Both the position numbers and the translations under genes were made by a program. Of a stretch of 12,957 nucleotides of DNA, positions 1 through 8,438 are shown one piece after another; position 1 is the first letter of the stretch; each line of letters opens with the position of its first letter. The stretch spans positions 1-12,957 of the forward strand of contig DBMA01000001.1 of the NCBI GenBank assembly GCA_002298905.1, read 5' to 3'. Below the pieces are notes generated by a model that saw only the letters and a list, made by a program, of their open reading frames with translations, was not told the origin of the DNA and searched no databases. This DNA is from Mycoplasma sp. UBA710 (GTDB lineage Bacteria > Bacillota_I > Bacilli_A > Mycoplasmatales > Metamycoplasmataceae).

Positions 1-38
1 GATATTTTAATCTTGAAAATAGATTAAAAATATCTTTT
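1..38 (+). terminator. Terminator-like hairpin at the window edge
   Basis: Positions 1-12 (GATATTTTAATC) pair with 22-34 (GATTAAAAATATC) with one bulged base and a 9-nt loop, and four T follow at 35-38. On the plus strand this looks like a weak, AT-rich intrinsic terminator for a gene left of the window. The stem may extend beyond base 1. Confidence is limited because AT-only hairpins are easy to find in this genome. Confidence 0.35.
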
Positions 39-140
39 ACAAAATACCGAAAAAGAATTAAACTTCGAAATTTTTTAATTATTAGATAATAAAAACTTTA
101 ATTTTTAATAAATATTATAAAATTATTAAATATAAATCTT

Positions 141-1316
141 ATGAAATCAAAAAAAATCAATCATAATTATATTCAAAAAGCTTTTGTTAAAAATTGATGT
201 GATGAAAATAAGAATATAAAATATACAAAATATAACTTAAATAAAATAGAAGAAAAAACATTTAATTATGATGATTATAATAAAAATCATCCTATATCTA
301 TAGAATATTTTTATTCTAGCAAAATAGAAGATGATATGAATGTTCTTGAATCAGATGCAATAAATGTTATCAAAAAAATTATTGACCAATCCAAATCTGA
401 AAATTTAAGTTTATATAGGCATGAAATTATTTCATTAAAATTTTATTTGTTACTAAATGAAGTAAGAACTTTAAAGTTTAGAAATAATATTCAAAATAGA
501 ACAGGAAATACTTTATTCAATAAAATTATGAGTGAAGATGGAAGAGATGCAAAATTAATTCAAGAAGAATACATCTCTAAAATAATTGATTATTATAAAT
601 CTTGAAAATCTAATGATTGTATAAATAGCAATTGAACTAAAGATTATGAAAAAAATTATCCTGAAACATATAAAAAGAAGGATGAGATAAATTTTTTGCA
701 AGAAGATTCAAAAGAACAAAATAAAGATCATAATAATCTTAATAAAATTATTTTTAATCATGTTTTAAAAGTAATGAATTTGTCTAGTTTAATATTTATT
801 AAGTTTTCTAGTGATACATTAATTTGTTCTGATGCTAATTCTTTTTGTGAATATACAAATACAAATGAAGAAATTTATTCATTTTATCCAATATCTCCTT
901 CAATAGGAATTATTGTTATAAATAATTTTTCAATATTATTTTTTGATGGTTTTTCTAAAATATTTAAAAATTTTTTAAAACCTCTCAATTCAATTCAAGA
1001 TTATATAAATAAAGATAAGATTTATCCTGAAATTCAATATCTTTATAATTATTTTGAAAACAATTTACCCAAAAATCGAATTTCAGAGTGTTTATTCAAT
1101 AAATTTCAAAGTGAAATTATAAGTTTATATAAAAATAAAAAAGATTTATATAAATATAAGTTTAAAAAAGAATCAAAAGATGTGTCTTTAATTTGTAATG
1201 CTATGATGTTGATTCACCCTGCCAATATAATAATTTATAAAAATATCAAAGATGTAGAAGACTCAATAAAAAAAATAAAAGAATTAGGCATTTATAGATT
1301 AGAAGATATTATGTAA
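141..1316 (+). CDS. DUF4238-family protein
   Basis: A 391-residue protein reading through three in-frame TGA codons as Trp (residues 19, 155 and 165). The N-terminus has the DUF4238 layout: a His near residue 8 followed by an aromatic/Phe-rich stretch (NYIQKAFVKNW), then an FYS..IE...LE segment (residues 57-70) and a helix ending in VRTLKFR near residue 117. The C-terminal half carries the family's SD..., FYPISPSIGIIVIN and late Asn-containing segments (LICNAMMLIHPANIIIY, from about residue 353). No signal peptide or membrane segment is obvious. DUF4238 has no settled biochemical role; members often sit in accessory regions, and here it lies 129 nt upstream of a methyltransferase/ParB-like pair. 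No Shine-Dalgarno sequence is visible before the ATG; TATAAA-like boxes occur at 116-121 and 131-136. The family call is from pattern recognition, without a profile search. Confidence 0.72.
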
Positions 1317-1381
1317 AATTATATATTTGTATTTATTAATTTAATTTGTTAAGTATTATTTTAAATACATAAAATTATATT

Positions 1382-1396
1382 TATTTGTCACAAATA
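1382..1396. promoter_or_regulatory. 15-bp perfect palindrome upstream of the methyltransferase promoter
   Basis: TATTTGT-C-ACAAATA is a perfect inverted repeat with a single central base. It lies 37 bp upstream of the consensus -10 box at 1434-1439. This is the geometry of an operator or activator site, but it could also be a small hairpin at the end of the DUF4238 transcript. No regulator gene is adjacent. The rest of the 129-nt gap (1317-1445) is AT-rich with no further signal except the promoter listed next. Confidence 0.3.
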
Positions 1397-1433
1397 TTAG
1401 TTACAAAATCTAATATAAAATATTAAATAATTT

Positions 1434-1439
1434 TATAAT
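1434..1439 (+). promoter_or_regulatory. Consensus -10 box giving a leaderless methyltransferase mRNA
   Basis: TATAAT ends six bases before the ATG at 1446, so transcription would be expected to start at or within a base or two of the start codon. No Shine-Dalgarno sequence precedes the ATG, which agrees with leaderless translation. The -35 position at 17-bp spacing (1411-1416, TAATAT) does not match TTGACA; mycoplasma promoters often lack a clear -35. Confidence 0.5.
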
Positions 1440-1445
1440 AAAGAA

Positions 1446-2675
1446 ATGGACAGATTAGATACAAATCAAATAATTAAATATAGTAGTATAGATTTAAAAA
1501 ATCCTAAATATTTATCTAATGATATAGACTGATCAAGAAAACAAAATAATAAATTTTCTAAAATGCACAGTATATCATACTATTTAGCAATGTTTTGTCC
1601 TGCTCTTCCTTCTTATTTTATAGATATATATTCAGATAAAAATTCAGTTATCATGGATAATTTTTCAGGAAGAGGAACTACAGCATTAGTTTGTAGAGAA
1701 AAAAGCAGAAAATTTATAGGTAGTGATTTAAATCCTTATGCTTTTGTTCTCTCAAAAGCTAAAACATTAACTTCCACAAAAGATAAATTAATAAAAACAA
1801 TAGATAAATTAGAAAAAGAATTTTTAAATTCTAAATATAAACAAATTAAGATTAATTTTCATATAACATCTAATAAAGAATTATCTTATTTTTATTCTAA
1901 TTACACTTTAAAACAACTTCTTTTTTTAAGAGAAAATTATGGTAAAAATTGAAAAGAATTAGATGATGAATTAACTATTATATTTTCATTTGCTTTGGGT
2001 TTAATGCATGGTCCTACTAAAAAAAATAATACAACTATTTATTTTTCTCTAAGTATGCCTAATACGATATCAATGTCTCCTAATTATGTATTTAACTATT
2101 CAAAATCAAAAAAATTAAAAAGACCTCAAATTAATATATTTGATCAATTGAGAAATCGTATTAATTCCAAATTTGATGAGAACTTGTTTAAAAGCAAATA
2201 TGATGGAAAGATGTTTTTTCAAGATGCAACACAACCTAATAAAAATATAAAAAATAATAGTGTTGATTTAGTTATTACTTCTCCTCCATATTTAAATATT
2301 GTTAATTATACAAGAAGTAATTGATTGAAACTTTGATTATTAGGATATGAAAGAGAAACATTGAAAGAAAAAATAAGATTATCTGATACTTTAAAATTTG
2401 ATCAATATATATCTTTTATTAAAGATTATTTAAATGCTATTTATTCTAAATTGAAAAATAAAGCAAAAGTTTGTTTAATTGTTGGTGATGTGTTTGAAAC
2501 AAATTTAATTGAAACTGTCTGAAAAACAATTGAAAAAGACGTTAAATACAAATTTATTGAAATATATTATGATACAAAATATTTGCAAGTTCATAAAGCA
2601 ACAAATATGTTAAACTCAAAGAAAGGAAAAGCTACTAAAATAGATAAAATTTTAGTAATTGAAAAATGTCTATAA
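1446..2675 (+). CDS. SAM-dependent DNA methyltransferase (N6-adenine or N4-cytosine type)
   Basis: A 409-residue protein with five TGA-encoded Trp (29, 169, 293, 297, 359). Motif I, the SAM-binding loop, is D71-NFSGRGTT at 71-79, followed by the acidic ribose-contact residue in GSDLNP (D94). The catalytic motif IV is TSPPY at 278-282, followed by LNIVNYTRSNWLKLWLLG, typical of amino-methyltransferases. Motif I precedes motif IV with about 200 residues between them. That is compatible with an alpha-type order in which the intervening part (with LMHGP near 186-189 and the SMSP...PQINIF stretch) would help recognise DNA; the target base and sequence cannot be read from this. It overlaps the next gene by 10 nt, so the two are almost certainly co-expressed and translationally coupled. 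Role (inferred): protecting or marking host DNA for the partner effector. Confidence 0.85.
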
Positions 2676-4594
2676 AATTTAATTTTATAAATAAAAATAA
2701 TGATATAAAAATATCATCTATTGATGAAATTCTATTATCAAAAAATAATCCTAGATTTACAGTAATCAATAATTTAAATGCTAATTTAGCAGAATTTGTG
2801 ATTCAAGACACAACTAGTGATCTAGAAATGCAAAAAAATATTTATTATGAATTATTAAAAAACGAGGGTGATTTAAGTGATTTAGTTAGATTAATTAAAA
2901 ATTTTTATCAATTCAATTTTATCAATGAAAATGAAGAAATATTGTTGGTTCATAATCCTGATTTAGATAAATTCATTGTTGCAGAAGGCAATAGAAGAAT
3001 TATGCTATTAAAAATTATCAATAATACTTTCAATTTTCCTTCAGTAGATTTTTTTTCTCCATCTCTTTATGAAAATAATACAACTGAATATATATCTGAC
3101 TATGAACATGAGATAAAAATAAAAGAAAAAATAAAAAATAATTATGATGAATTTAAAAAAATCCTGAATCTAATTAAAGAAAAAAATATCGATTGACAAA
3201 TTCACTATAAGGTTATTAACATAGAAGAAAGTGATAAATTATGATCATTAATTTTTGATAAACATATTACAGGAAGAAGGCCGGGAATGAGAGAATGAAG
3301 TAGAGCAAAATACTTTGCAGATATTCTTACTTTTTTCCCTGAAGGAATAAACAAAGATGATGATGATTTAAGTAAATTTAAAAAAATAAATAGAGAAAAA
3401 GATGTTGTGATTAAAGATTTTAAAGATGCTCAATATGTTTATGCGTGTTTTTATTATTATTTTAATAAATCTGATATTACTATTAATTTTACTGATAATG
3501 AAATTATAAATAAACTAAAAAATGCTACTAGAATATCTGCACTAGAAAAAACTCATTCATATAACAAGATAAGAAACTTATTTATAGAATTATTTTTAAA
3601 TAATGATAATGATAAATTTGATAATGAATATTTTAACATTAGTTATAATACAAAAAATTATAGAATTGAATTTGAATCGAAAAAATTATCTAAATCTGAA
3701 TTTTTATCAGCAATATATAATTGATGAAATAATAAAATTATCACAACTAGACCTTTAAATAAAAAAAATGTTTCAATTATAGTTAATGATTTAAATATAA
3801 TAATAAATGATTTAAAAATTCACAACATATTATCCAAAAAAGATTTATGAAAAATTAATGAATTTTCTATATCTAATGATATATTAGAACAAATAATTGA
3901 AGTAAATGAACAAAAATACAAAAATGAACCAATAATATTGCAAAGATTCAAAATTGCAAATAAAATTAATAAATTAAATGATCTAATATTTGATAGAATA
4001 AACTATTTAAATAAAAATTTATGGAAAAAATATGAAAATACTCCTATTTATGTTTTAAATATTTTCACCAAACAAATGCAATACAATGCACCTAGAGAAT
4101 ATTATAATGCTGTATTTATTAGTGTTAGATCTTTTTTTGAATTTTTAATTATATTTATTAGTTATTTTGTGGAAGATAATGATGAAGAAAAAGACAAAAT
4201 AATTGATTGTATAGCTGAAGGCAAAGAGATGGATAGTAGAAGAAAAGAAATATATAAAAAAAAATATATTAAAAATGAAAACATTCCATATATAGCTAAT
4301 AGAAAAAAATTTTTAAAAATTTTATTTGGTGATAATCAAGAAAAATTAGATATTGAAAAAAAATTTGATGATTATTTATGAAATTCTGAAAAATGAAATT
4401 CATTAAATAGTTCTATCCATGCTTTTCACAAATTATACACTATACATAATTACACAAAAATTTATGAAGAATTTAGTGAATATGAGGAATTATTACTATC
4501 TATATTAAAATATGGTCAATGAGATAAATTTGATGAATTAAATGATCAAATTTATAATAAAATAAATTCAATAAATAAATCAACATTTGAATAA
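2666..4594 (+). CDS. ParB/Srx-like N-terminal domain protein with a HEPN-like helical C-terminus
   Basis: A 642-residue protein with nine TGA-encoded Trp and one TGG (453). ParB/Srx signatures: SIDEILLSKNNPRF at 18-31 (box I, NPR) and VAEGNRRIMLLK at 105-116, the EGxRR-type box II that binds nucleotide in this fold. A conserved-looking H200-ITG...G207...W211 block follows, with basic and aromatic residues. The last third is alpha-helical: YYNAVFISVRSFFEFLI (about 479-495, R488/E492) and LNSSIHAFHKL (580-590, H585), an arrangement like HEPN-type or abortive-infection C-terminal domains. It starts inside the methyltransferase gene (10-nt overlap) without its own ribosome site. No partition ATPase (ParA) is adjacent and the protein is far longer than chromosomal ParB, so plasmid or chromosome segregation is unlikely. 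Probable role (inference): effector nuclease or NTPase of a methyltransferase-linked defence module. The ParB-like domain is fairly sure; the HEPN assignment is tentative. Confidence 0.72.
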
Positions 4595-4705
4595 AATATA
4601 ATTTATTATTCTAATATTTATTAATATTACATAAAAATACTATTAAATTGTTTATTGTGATTGAACTCCATTTAATACTATATAACTTTCATATTAAATT
4701 TTTCA
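4595..4705 (+). terminator. AT-only inverted repeats after the ParB-like gene
   Basis: Two hairpin-capable repeats lie between the ParB-like gene and the EIIB-like gene. One is TAATATT/AATATTA at 4612-4629 with a 4-nt loop. The other is ATTTAATA/TATTAAAT at 4670-4699 with a 14-nt loop, followed by TTTTC. The second could be a weak intrinsic terminator. Both stems contain only A and T, so support is low. Nothing else is seen in this gap. Confidence 0.2.
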
Positions 4706-4732
4706 TATAAAATATTTTTATATTTTCAGAGG
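4706..4732 (+). promoter_or_regulatory. Promoter -10 and strong ribosome binding site for the EIIB-like gene
   Basis: TATAAA at 4706-4711 is a plausible -10. AGAGG at 4728-4732 is nine bases before the ATG at 4742, a proper Shine-Dalgarno sequence, and it fixes the start codon. The clear ribosome site contrasts with the accessory genes upstream, which lack one. Confidence 0.5.
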
Positions 4733-4741
4733 TAAATAATT

Positions 4742-5128
4742 ATGAATAACATGACAAATAAAGAAAAATTTTTGTATATATTTTTACAAATAATTACATT
4801 AGGAACAATATGAATATATTGAAATCATAAGAACAAAAAATATAATGAGCAAAATGTATTGTCTCAAGATTATAAAATTAATATTGATCTTGATGAACTA
4901 ATAGATAATCTTGGTGGTTCAGATAATATTAACAACATTGAGAATACTCATAATAAAATTAAGTTTTTTTATAATCAATATGACCTTATTGATATTGATG
5001 CAATAAAAAAAGATAAATCAATTAGTGGAGTATTTATTAATGATAAATTTATTGTATTAATTGTTGGTAATTCAGCAACTACTATTGCAAATAAAATAAA
5101 AGAAACTTATAATATTTCTTCTAAATAA
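4742..5128 (+). CDS. Membrane-anchored PTS EIIB-like protein lacking the phospho-cysteine
   Basis: A 128-residue protein with Trp24 and Trp27 encoded by TGA. Residues 10-27 form one hydrophobic segment followed by the basic stretch NHKNKK, so a single N-terminal membrane anchor is likely. The rest resembles the glucose-family PTS EIIB domain: IDNLGGSDNINNIEN (54-68), KIKF, ...SGVF... and VGNSATTIANKIK (108-120). In active EIIB the segment after GGxxNI reads xxC-x-TRLR; here T69 replaces the Cys and N-K-I-K replaces T-R-L-R, so phosphotransfer by the usual mechanism is not expected. The layout resembles the orphan EIIB-like protein family annotated in Mycoplasma genitalium as MG129, a similarity drawn from memory. 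It stands alone, with no EIIA or EIIC nearby. Its 3' end overlaps the convergent holB by 22 nt. Confidence 0.7.
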
Positions 5129-6030
5129 TTTAATAAATTAATTTTTTGTAAATTAAAAATTGTATATCTAGCAATATTTTTCTTTGCTTGATCAATTAAA
5201 ATTAATAAATCAAAAGCATTAATCTTTTTATTTTTATAAAAATTAATTAATTCTTTTTCATTTGCAAAAATTAAATTATTATTATCAATCATTACTTGAT
5301 AAAAAAATAATTGAATGATATCTAAAAATAAATCTGAATTTTGTTTAGTTCATATTTTATTTAATCTATTTTTAATAAAATATTTATTTTTTGATCCATC
5401 TTTAAAAGTTGTAATGATATTTTCATAAATATTATTAAATTCTTTCAAGTTTAATTCTTTAACTTGATCAATATTAGCAAATAAATTAGCTAGTATTGCA
5501 TAATGTTGTGGGTCTACATTTTTAAATGATTCCATTTTTTCTTTTAAACTTTCATGTTTAATAAAAATATTTTGAGTTCTACTTTTAATGGTGCTAATAA
5601 CATTATCAAAATTAGTTGTAGACATAAAAATAATTAAATTATCTGTTGGTTCTTCCACAAATTTTAATAATCTATTTAATGAATATTTATTACCTAAATT
5701 TACATCTTTTATGTAAAGAATTTTTTTAGCATTTTTTACTAAAGATGTTTCCAATAAAAAAACAATTGCCTGATCAACATCTTCTTTTTTAATTTGAGGT
5801 TGTTTATCTACATCAGATTTTGTTGGTTCAATTATTTTTAAATCAATATAATTAGCTTCTTTTAAATTATTAAAATTAGTATCAAAACCACAATTTTTCA
5901 TAATTGTTTTTATAGCTATCAAAATGTGTTTTTCAATATCAACACCTTTATCACCATAAAATAAATATGCATGAGAAAGTTTATTATGATCTATTGCATT
6001 TTGGATAATATTACTTGTTAATTTAAACAT
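5107..6030 (-). CDS. holB: DNA polymerase III delta-prime subunit (clamp-loader)
   Basis: A 307-residue protein with one TGA-encoded Trp (227). It is the delta-prime subunit of the clamp loader, which helps place the sliding clamp on primed DNA. The N-terminus HNKLSHAYLFYGDKG (about 15-29) is the degenerate P-loop region typical of delta-prime, lacking the GKT of an active ATPase. LLKFVEEP at 121-128 is the family hallmark, and TIKSRTQNIF (147-156) carries the SRC-like SR sensor. The zinc-binding cysteines of many bacterial DnaX/HolB proteins are not present. The ATG at 6030 (MFKLTS...) is preferred over an in-frame TTG at 6039, because a consensus -10 at 6044-6049 would put the transcript start between them. 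The last 22 nt overlap the convergent EIIB-like gene. The gene probably once followed the M42 peptidase gene directly (see the 26-bp repeats). Confidence 0.85.
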
Positions 6031-6043
6031 ACTAATCAAAATT

Positions 6044-6049
6044 ATTATA
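6044..6049 (-). promoter_or_regulatory. -10 box for holB
   Basis: Read on the minus strand this is TATAAT, 13 bases before the holB ATG at 6030. It predicts a very short leader of about seven bases with no Shine-Dalgarno sequence. It may serve holB now that the upstream operon is separated from it. Confidence 0.4.
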
Positions 6050-6063
6050 AATTTATTTTTTGA

Positions 6064-6089
6064 TTTTTAATTATATTTAATATATTTAT
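6064..6089. repeat. 26-bp direct repeat, left copy (remnant of the peptidase gene end)
   Basis: Exactly the same 26 bases occur in the same orientation at 8439-8464. Read on the minus strand, this left copy contains the codons for KYIKYN and the TAA stop (6067-6069) of the M42 peptidase gene, but no upstream coding sequence is attached here. It therefore looks like one side of a duplicated insertion site. The match stops at both ends (6063 A against 8438 T; 6090 A against 8465 T). Confidence 0.75.
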
Positions 6090-6280
6090 ATTTGACAAAA
6101 ATTGTAATAATTTACTTTTTGACATGATTTTAATTTTAACAAATTAAGTTTTAAGAAAAAATTGATGTTTCTATATATAATCAAATATACTAAAAATTTA
6201 TGTCTTTTATTATTAAATTAAATAATTTTGTTATTTGTAATTATATATTTAAAATTTATTTCTGCTAAACTGTATTTATT
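6090..6280 (+). promoter_or_regulatory. Upstream region of the DUF262-DUF1524 gene
   Basis: This 191-nt region holds a consensus TATAAT at 6176-6181 (93 nt would remain as leader) and an extended-10-like TGCTAAACT at 6263-6271, which would give an almost leaderless transcript. Two TTGACA boxes (6092-6097 and 6119-6124) lie 27 bp apart, but neither has a good -10 at 16-18 bp. There is no Shine-Dalgarno sequence before the ATG at 6281. Which promoter is used cannot be decided from the sequence. Confidence 0.3.
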
Positions 6281-8407
6281 ATGAGTAATAACATAGAAAT
6301 TATAAAAGTCAATATAGACGAATTATTAAAGAATGCAAATAATTCCATAATTCCTTATTATCAAAGAGAATATAACTGAGGAGAGCAAGAAATAGAAAGA
6401 TTATTTTATGATTTATTTTCTAATAAATCAAAAGAATATTATTGTGGTCAAATTATTATAAATAGCAATTTAACTGCAAAAAAAATTGTGGATGGACAAC
6501 AGAGAATTAGTACTTTTTTACTAATAGCAAAATATCTTAATTTTTATATTCAAAAAAATAATATTGATTTAAACTTAATTAATATTTCAAATTATGATAT
6601 TAAATCAAATAATTTAATTGATAAAGAAATATTAAAAAAAATTGTTGAAACAAATGATGAAAATGAATTATGACAAGTGTGTGAAAAATATAATAAATCT
6701 AAATATGTTATTAATTACAAATATATATATAATTATTTTAAAAATAAAAATGAAAATGAATTAATCAAATTTATTTCTTTATTTAGAAATGTCATTTTCT
6801 CGTTAGTTGTTACAAATATAGAGTATGATGAATTTCGTTTATTCACAAATATTAATTCAACAGGCTTACCTTTAAATGCATTTGATTTGGTAAAAAATTT
6901 TCTTTTTAGTAAGATGGAAATGGCGGAAAAAGAAATTAATCAAAAATTAGAAATATTGGAAAATATTACTTCATATTTATATATTGATAAAAACAATAAT
7001 CAACTTGATAATGATAAAAAAGCAAAAAATTTAAATGAATTTGTAAGATATTTTATTGCTTATAAAAATGGAGATCTTGATAAAGGCGAACCAACAATGC
7101 TTTATAGAACATTTGAGAATATATATGAAAAAAATTATCATAATAATGTTTTAGAATTATTTAATGATTTCATTAAATTTGGTGTTTATTTTAAATTTAT
7201 AAAAACAGAATTGTTAAATAAAAAATATAATTTTTACAAATCTATGAGAATAATAAATATTCAATTTAATACTTTTATTACTTTATTAATTAATATATTA
7301 GAAAACAATTCTAATTATAGTGAACATTATTTAAAAGTGGAAATTAATGATGAACAACAAATGAGTATAGAAAGAACTCTTCTTATAATTGAATCATATA
7401 TTTTGTTTAGAACATATACAAACATGAGATCAAATGATTTAACACGTTTTATTCCTTCATTAAATGAAAAAATCAATTCTTATATCAACAAAGGTTATAC
7501 ATATTCAGCATCTTTATTTAAGATCTTATATTTTGAACAAATAAACACAGAAGTAAATACAAAAATGCCTTCTAAAAAAGTTTTTTTTAATGAGCTAATG
7601 AATAAAAGTGATATTTATACTAGCAAGAAAAAATTTACTGCTCAATTATTAATTAGAATAGATGAATTTATTAATGAAGAATGTAATAGAAAAAATACAA
7701 GTCAATATGAAAAAGTAGAAATAGAACATATCATGCCTCAAAACTATGGAAAATGATTAAAAGAAAATGAATATTTAAATGAAGAAGATGTTGCTTATTA
7801 CGTTAATTCATTAGGTAATTTAACTATTTTATCTAGTAAATTAAACAATGAAATTAAAGACAATGTTTTTAGCATTAAAAAAGAAAAATTATTAGAAAAA
7901 GGGACTTATATTATTAATAATTATTTAAATACATTAAGTTATTGAGATATAGATAGTATTAGAGAAAGAACAAAATTTTTATGTGAACAAATAAATAAAA
8001 TTTATGATTTTGATAATCTATTTATAGAATTAGGTGAAAAAGAAGAAAATATTAATATTTCATTCACTAAACAAAAAAACATAGAAAAAATTCTTGATGT
8101 TGAAAAATGTTATAACACAATAAAATCTCGTTCTAAAAAATACAATATAATTATTGACTACAACAAAATTTGTGAAGCTATTCATCAATTTTGCATAGAA
8201 AATATTTCAATTGCAGAAATATCAAGAAATATTTTTAAAGAACCTCAAGAATCTAAAGTTTGATTCACTCACTCAATACTTAGAGCTTTAGGTTTAGATA
8301 CATCTTATAACTCAATTCATAAAAATAAAGATAAAGAATGAGTAAATAATTTCATTAATTCAAATCAAGAAATAATCCAATCTATTATTAATTGTTCTTC
8401 AAATTAA
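6281..8407 (+). CDS. GmrSD-family DUF262-DUF1524 (HNH) restriction nuclease with an extra C-terminal domain
   Basis: A 708-residue protein with six TGA-encoded Trp (33, 131, 492, 555, 661, 687). The N-terminal DUF262 (GmrS-like) domain shows IPYYQREYNW at 24-33 and VDGQQRIST at 70-78; the DGQQR motif binds and hydrolyses NTP in this family. The DUF1524 (GmrD-like) HNH nuclease has E482-H483-IMPQ, then NSLGNLTILSSKLN (509-522, N513 as the central HNH Asn) and a F-x-x-K-K close. Both catalytic halves look intact. Known relatives are type IV restriction enzymes that cut modified, for example glucosylated, phage DNA, and the SspE effector. Residues from about 560 to 708 are beyond the usual end; ENISIAEISRNIF and ILRALGLDT (about 638-674) suggest a helix-turn-helix-like fold. 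The gene lies alone between exact 26-bp repeats, convergent with the peptidase gene (34-nt gap). Confidence 0.85.
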
Positions 8408-8438
8408 AGATATTTTTTCAATTTTCTATATGAACTAT

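Noticed and set aside
113..1440. 15-bp inverted repeat flanking the DUF4238 gene (113-127 and 1426-1440)
   Set aside because: TATTATAAAATTATT is pure A/T and includes -10-like sequence. Matches of this length are expected by chance in a window this AT-rich.
141..4594. Reading the split reading frames as pseudogenes broken by stop codons
   Set aside because: Every internal break is TGA, never TAA or TAG, and also occurs in the intact housekeeping genes at positions where Trp fits. UGA codes for Trp here.
2666..4594. Chromosome partition protein ParB
   Set aside because: The protein is about twice the usual length, has no ParA neighbour or visible parS site, and is coupled to a DNA methyltransferase.
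6031..6039. TTG start for holB at 6039, three codons upstream of the ATG
   Set aside because: It lies almost against the -10 box, has no ribosome site, and the ATG at 6030 gives the usual MFKL-type N-terminus.
6092..6124. Two TTGACA boxes as -35 elements of strong promoters
   Set aside because: Neither has a recognisable -10 at 16-18 bp downstream, so they are mentioned only as part of the upstream region.
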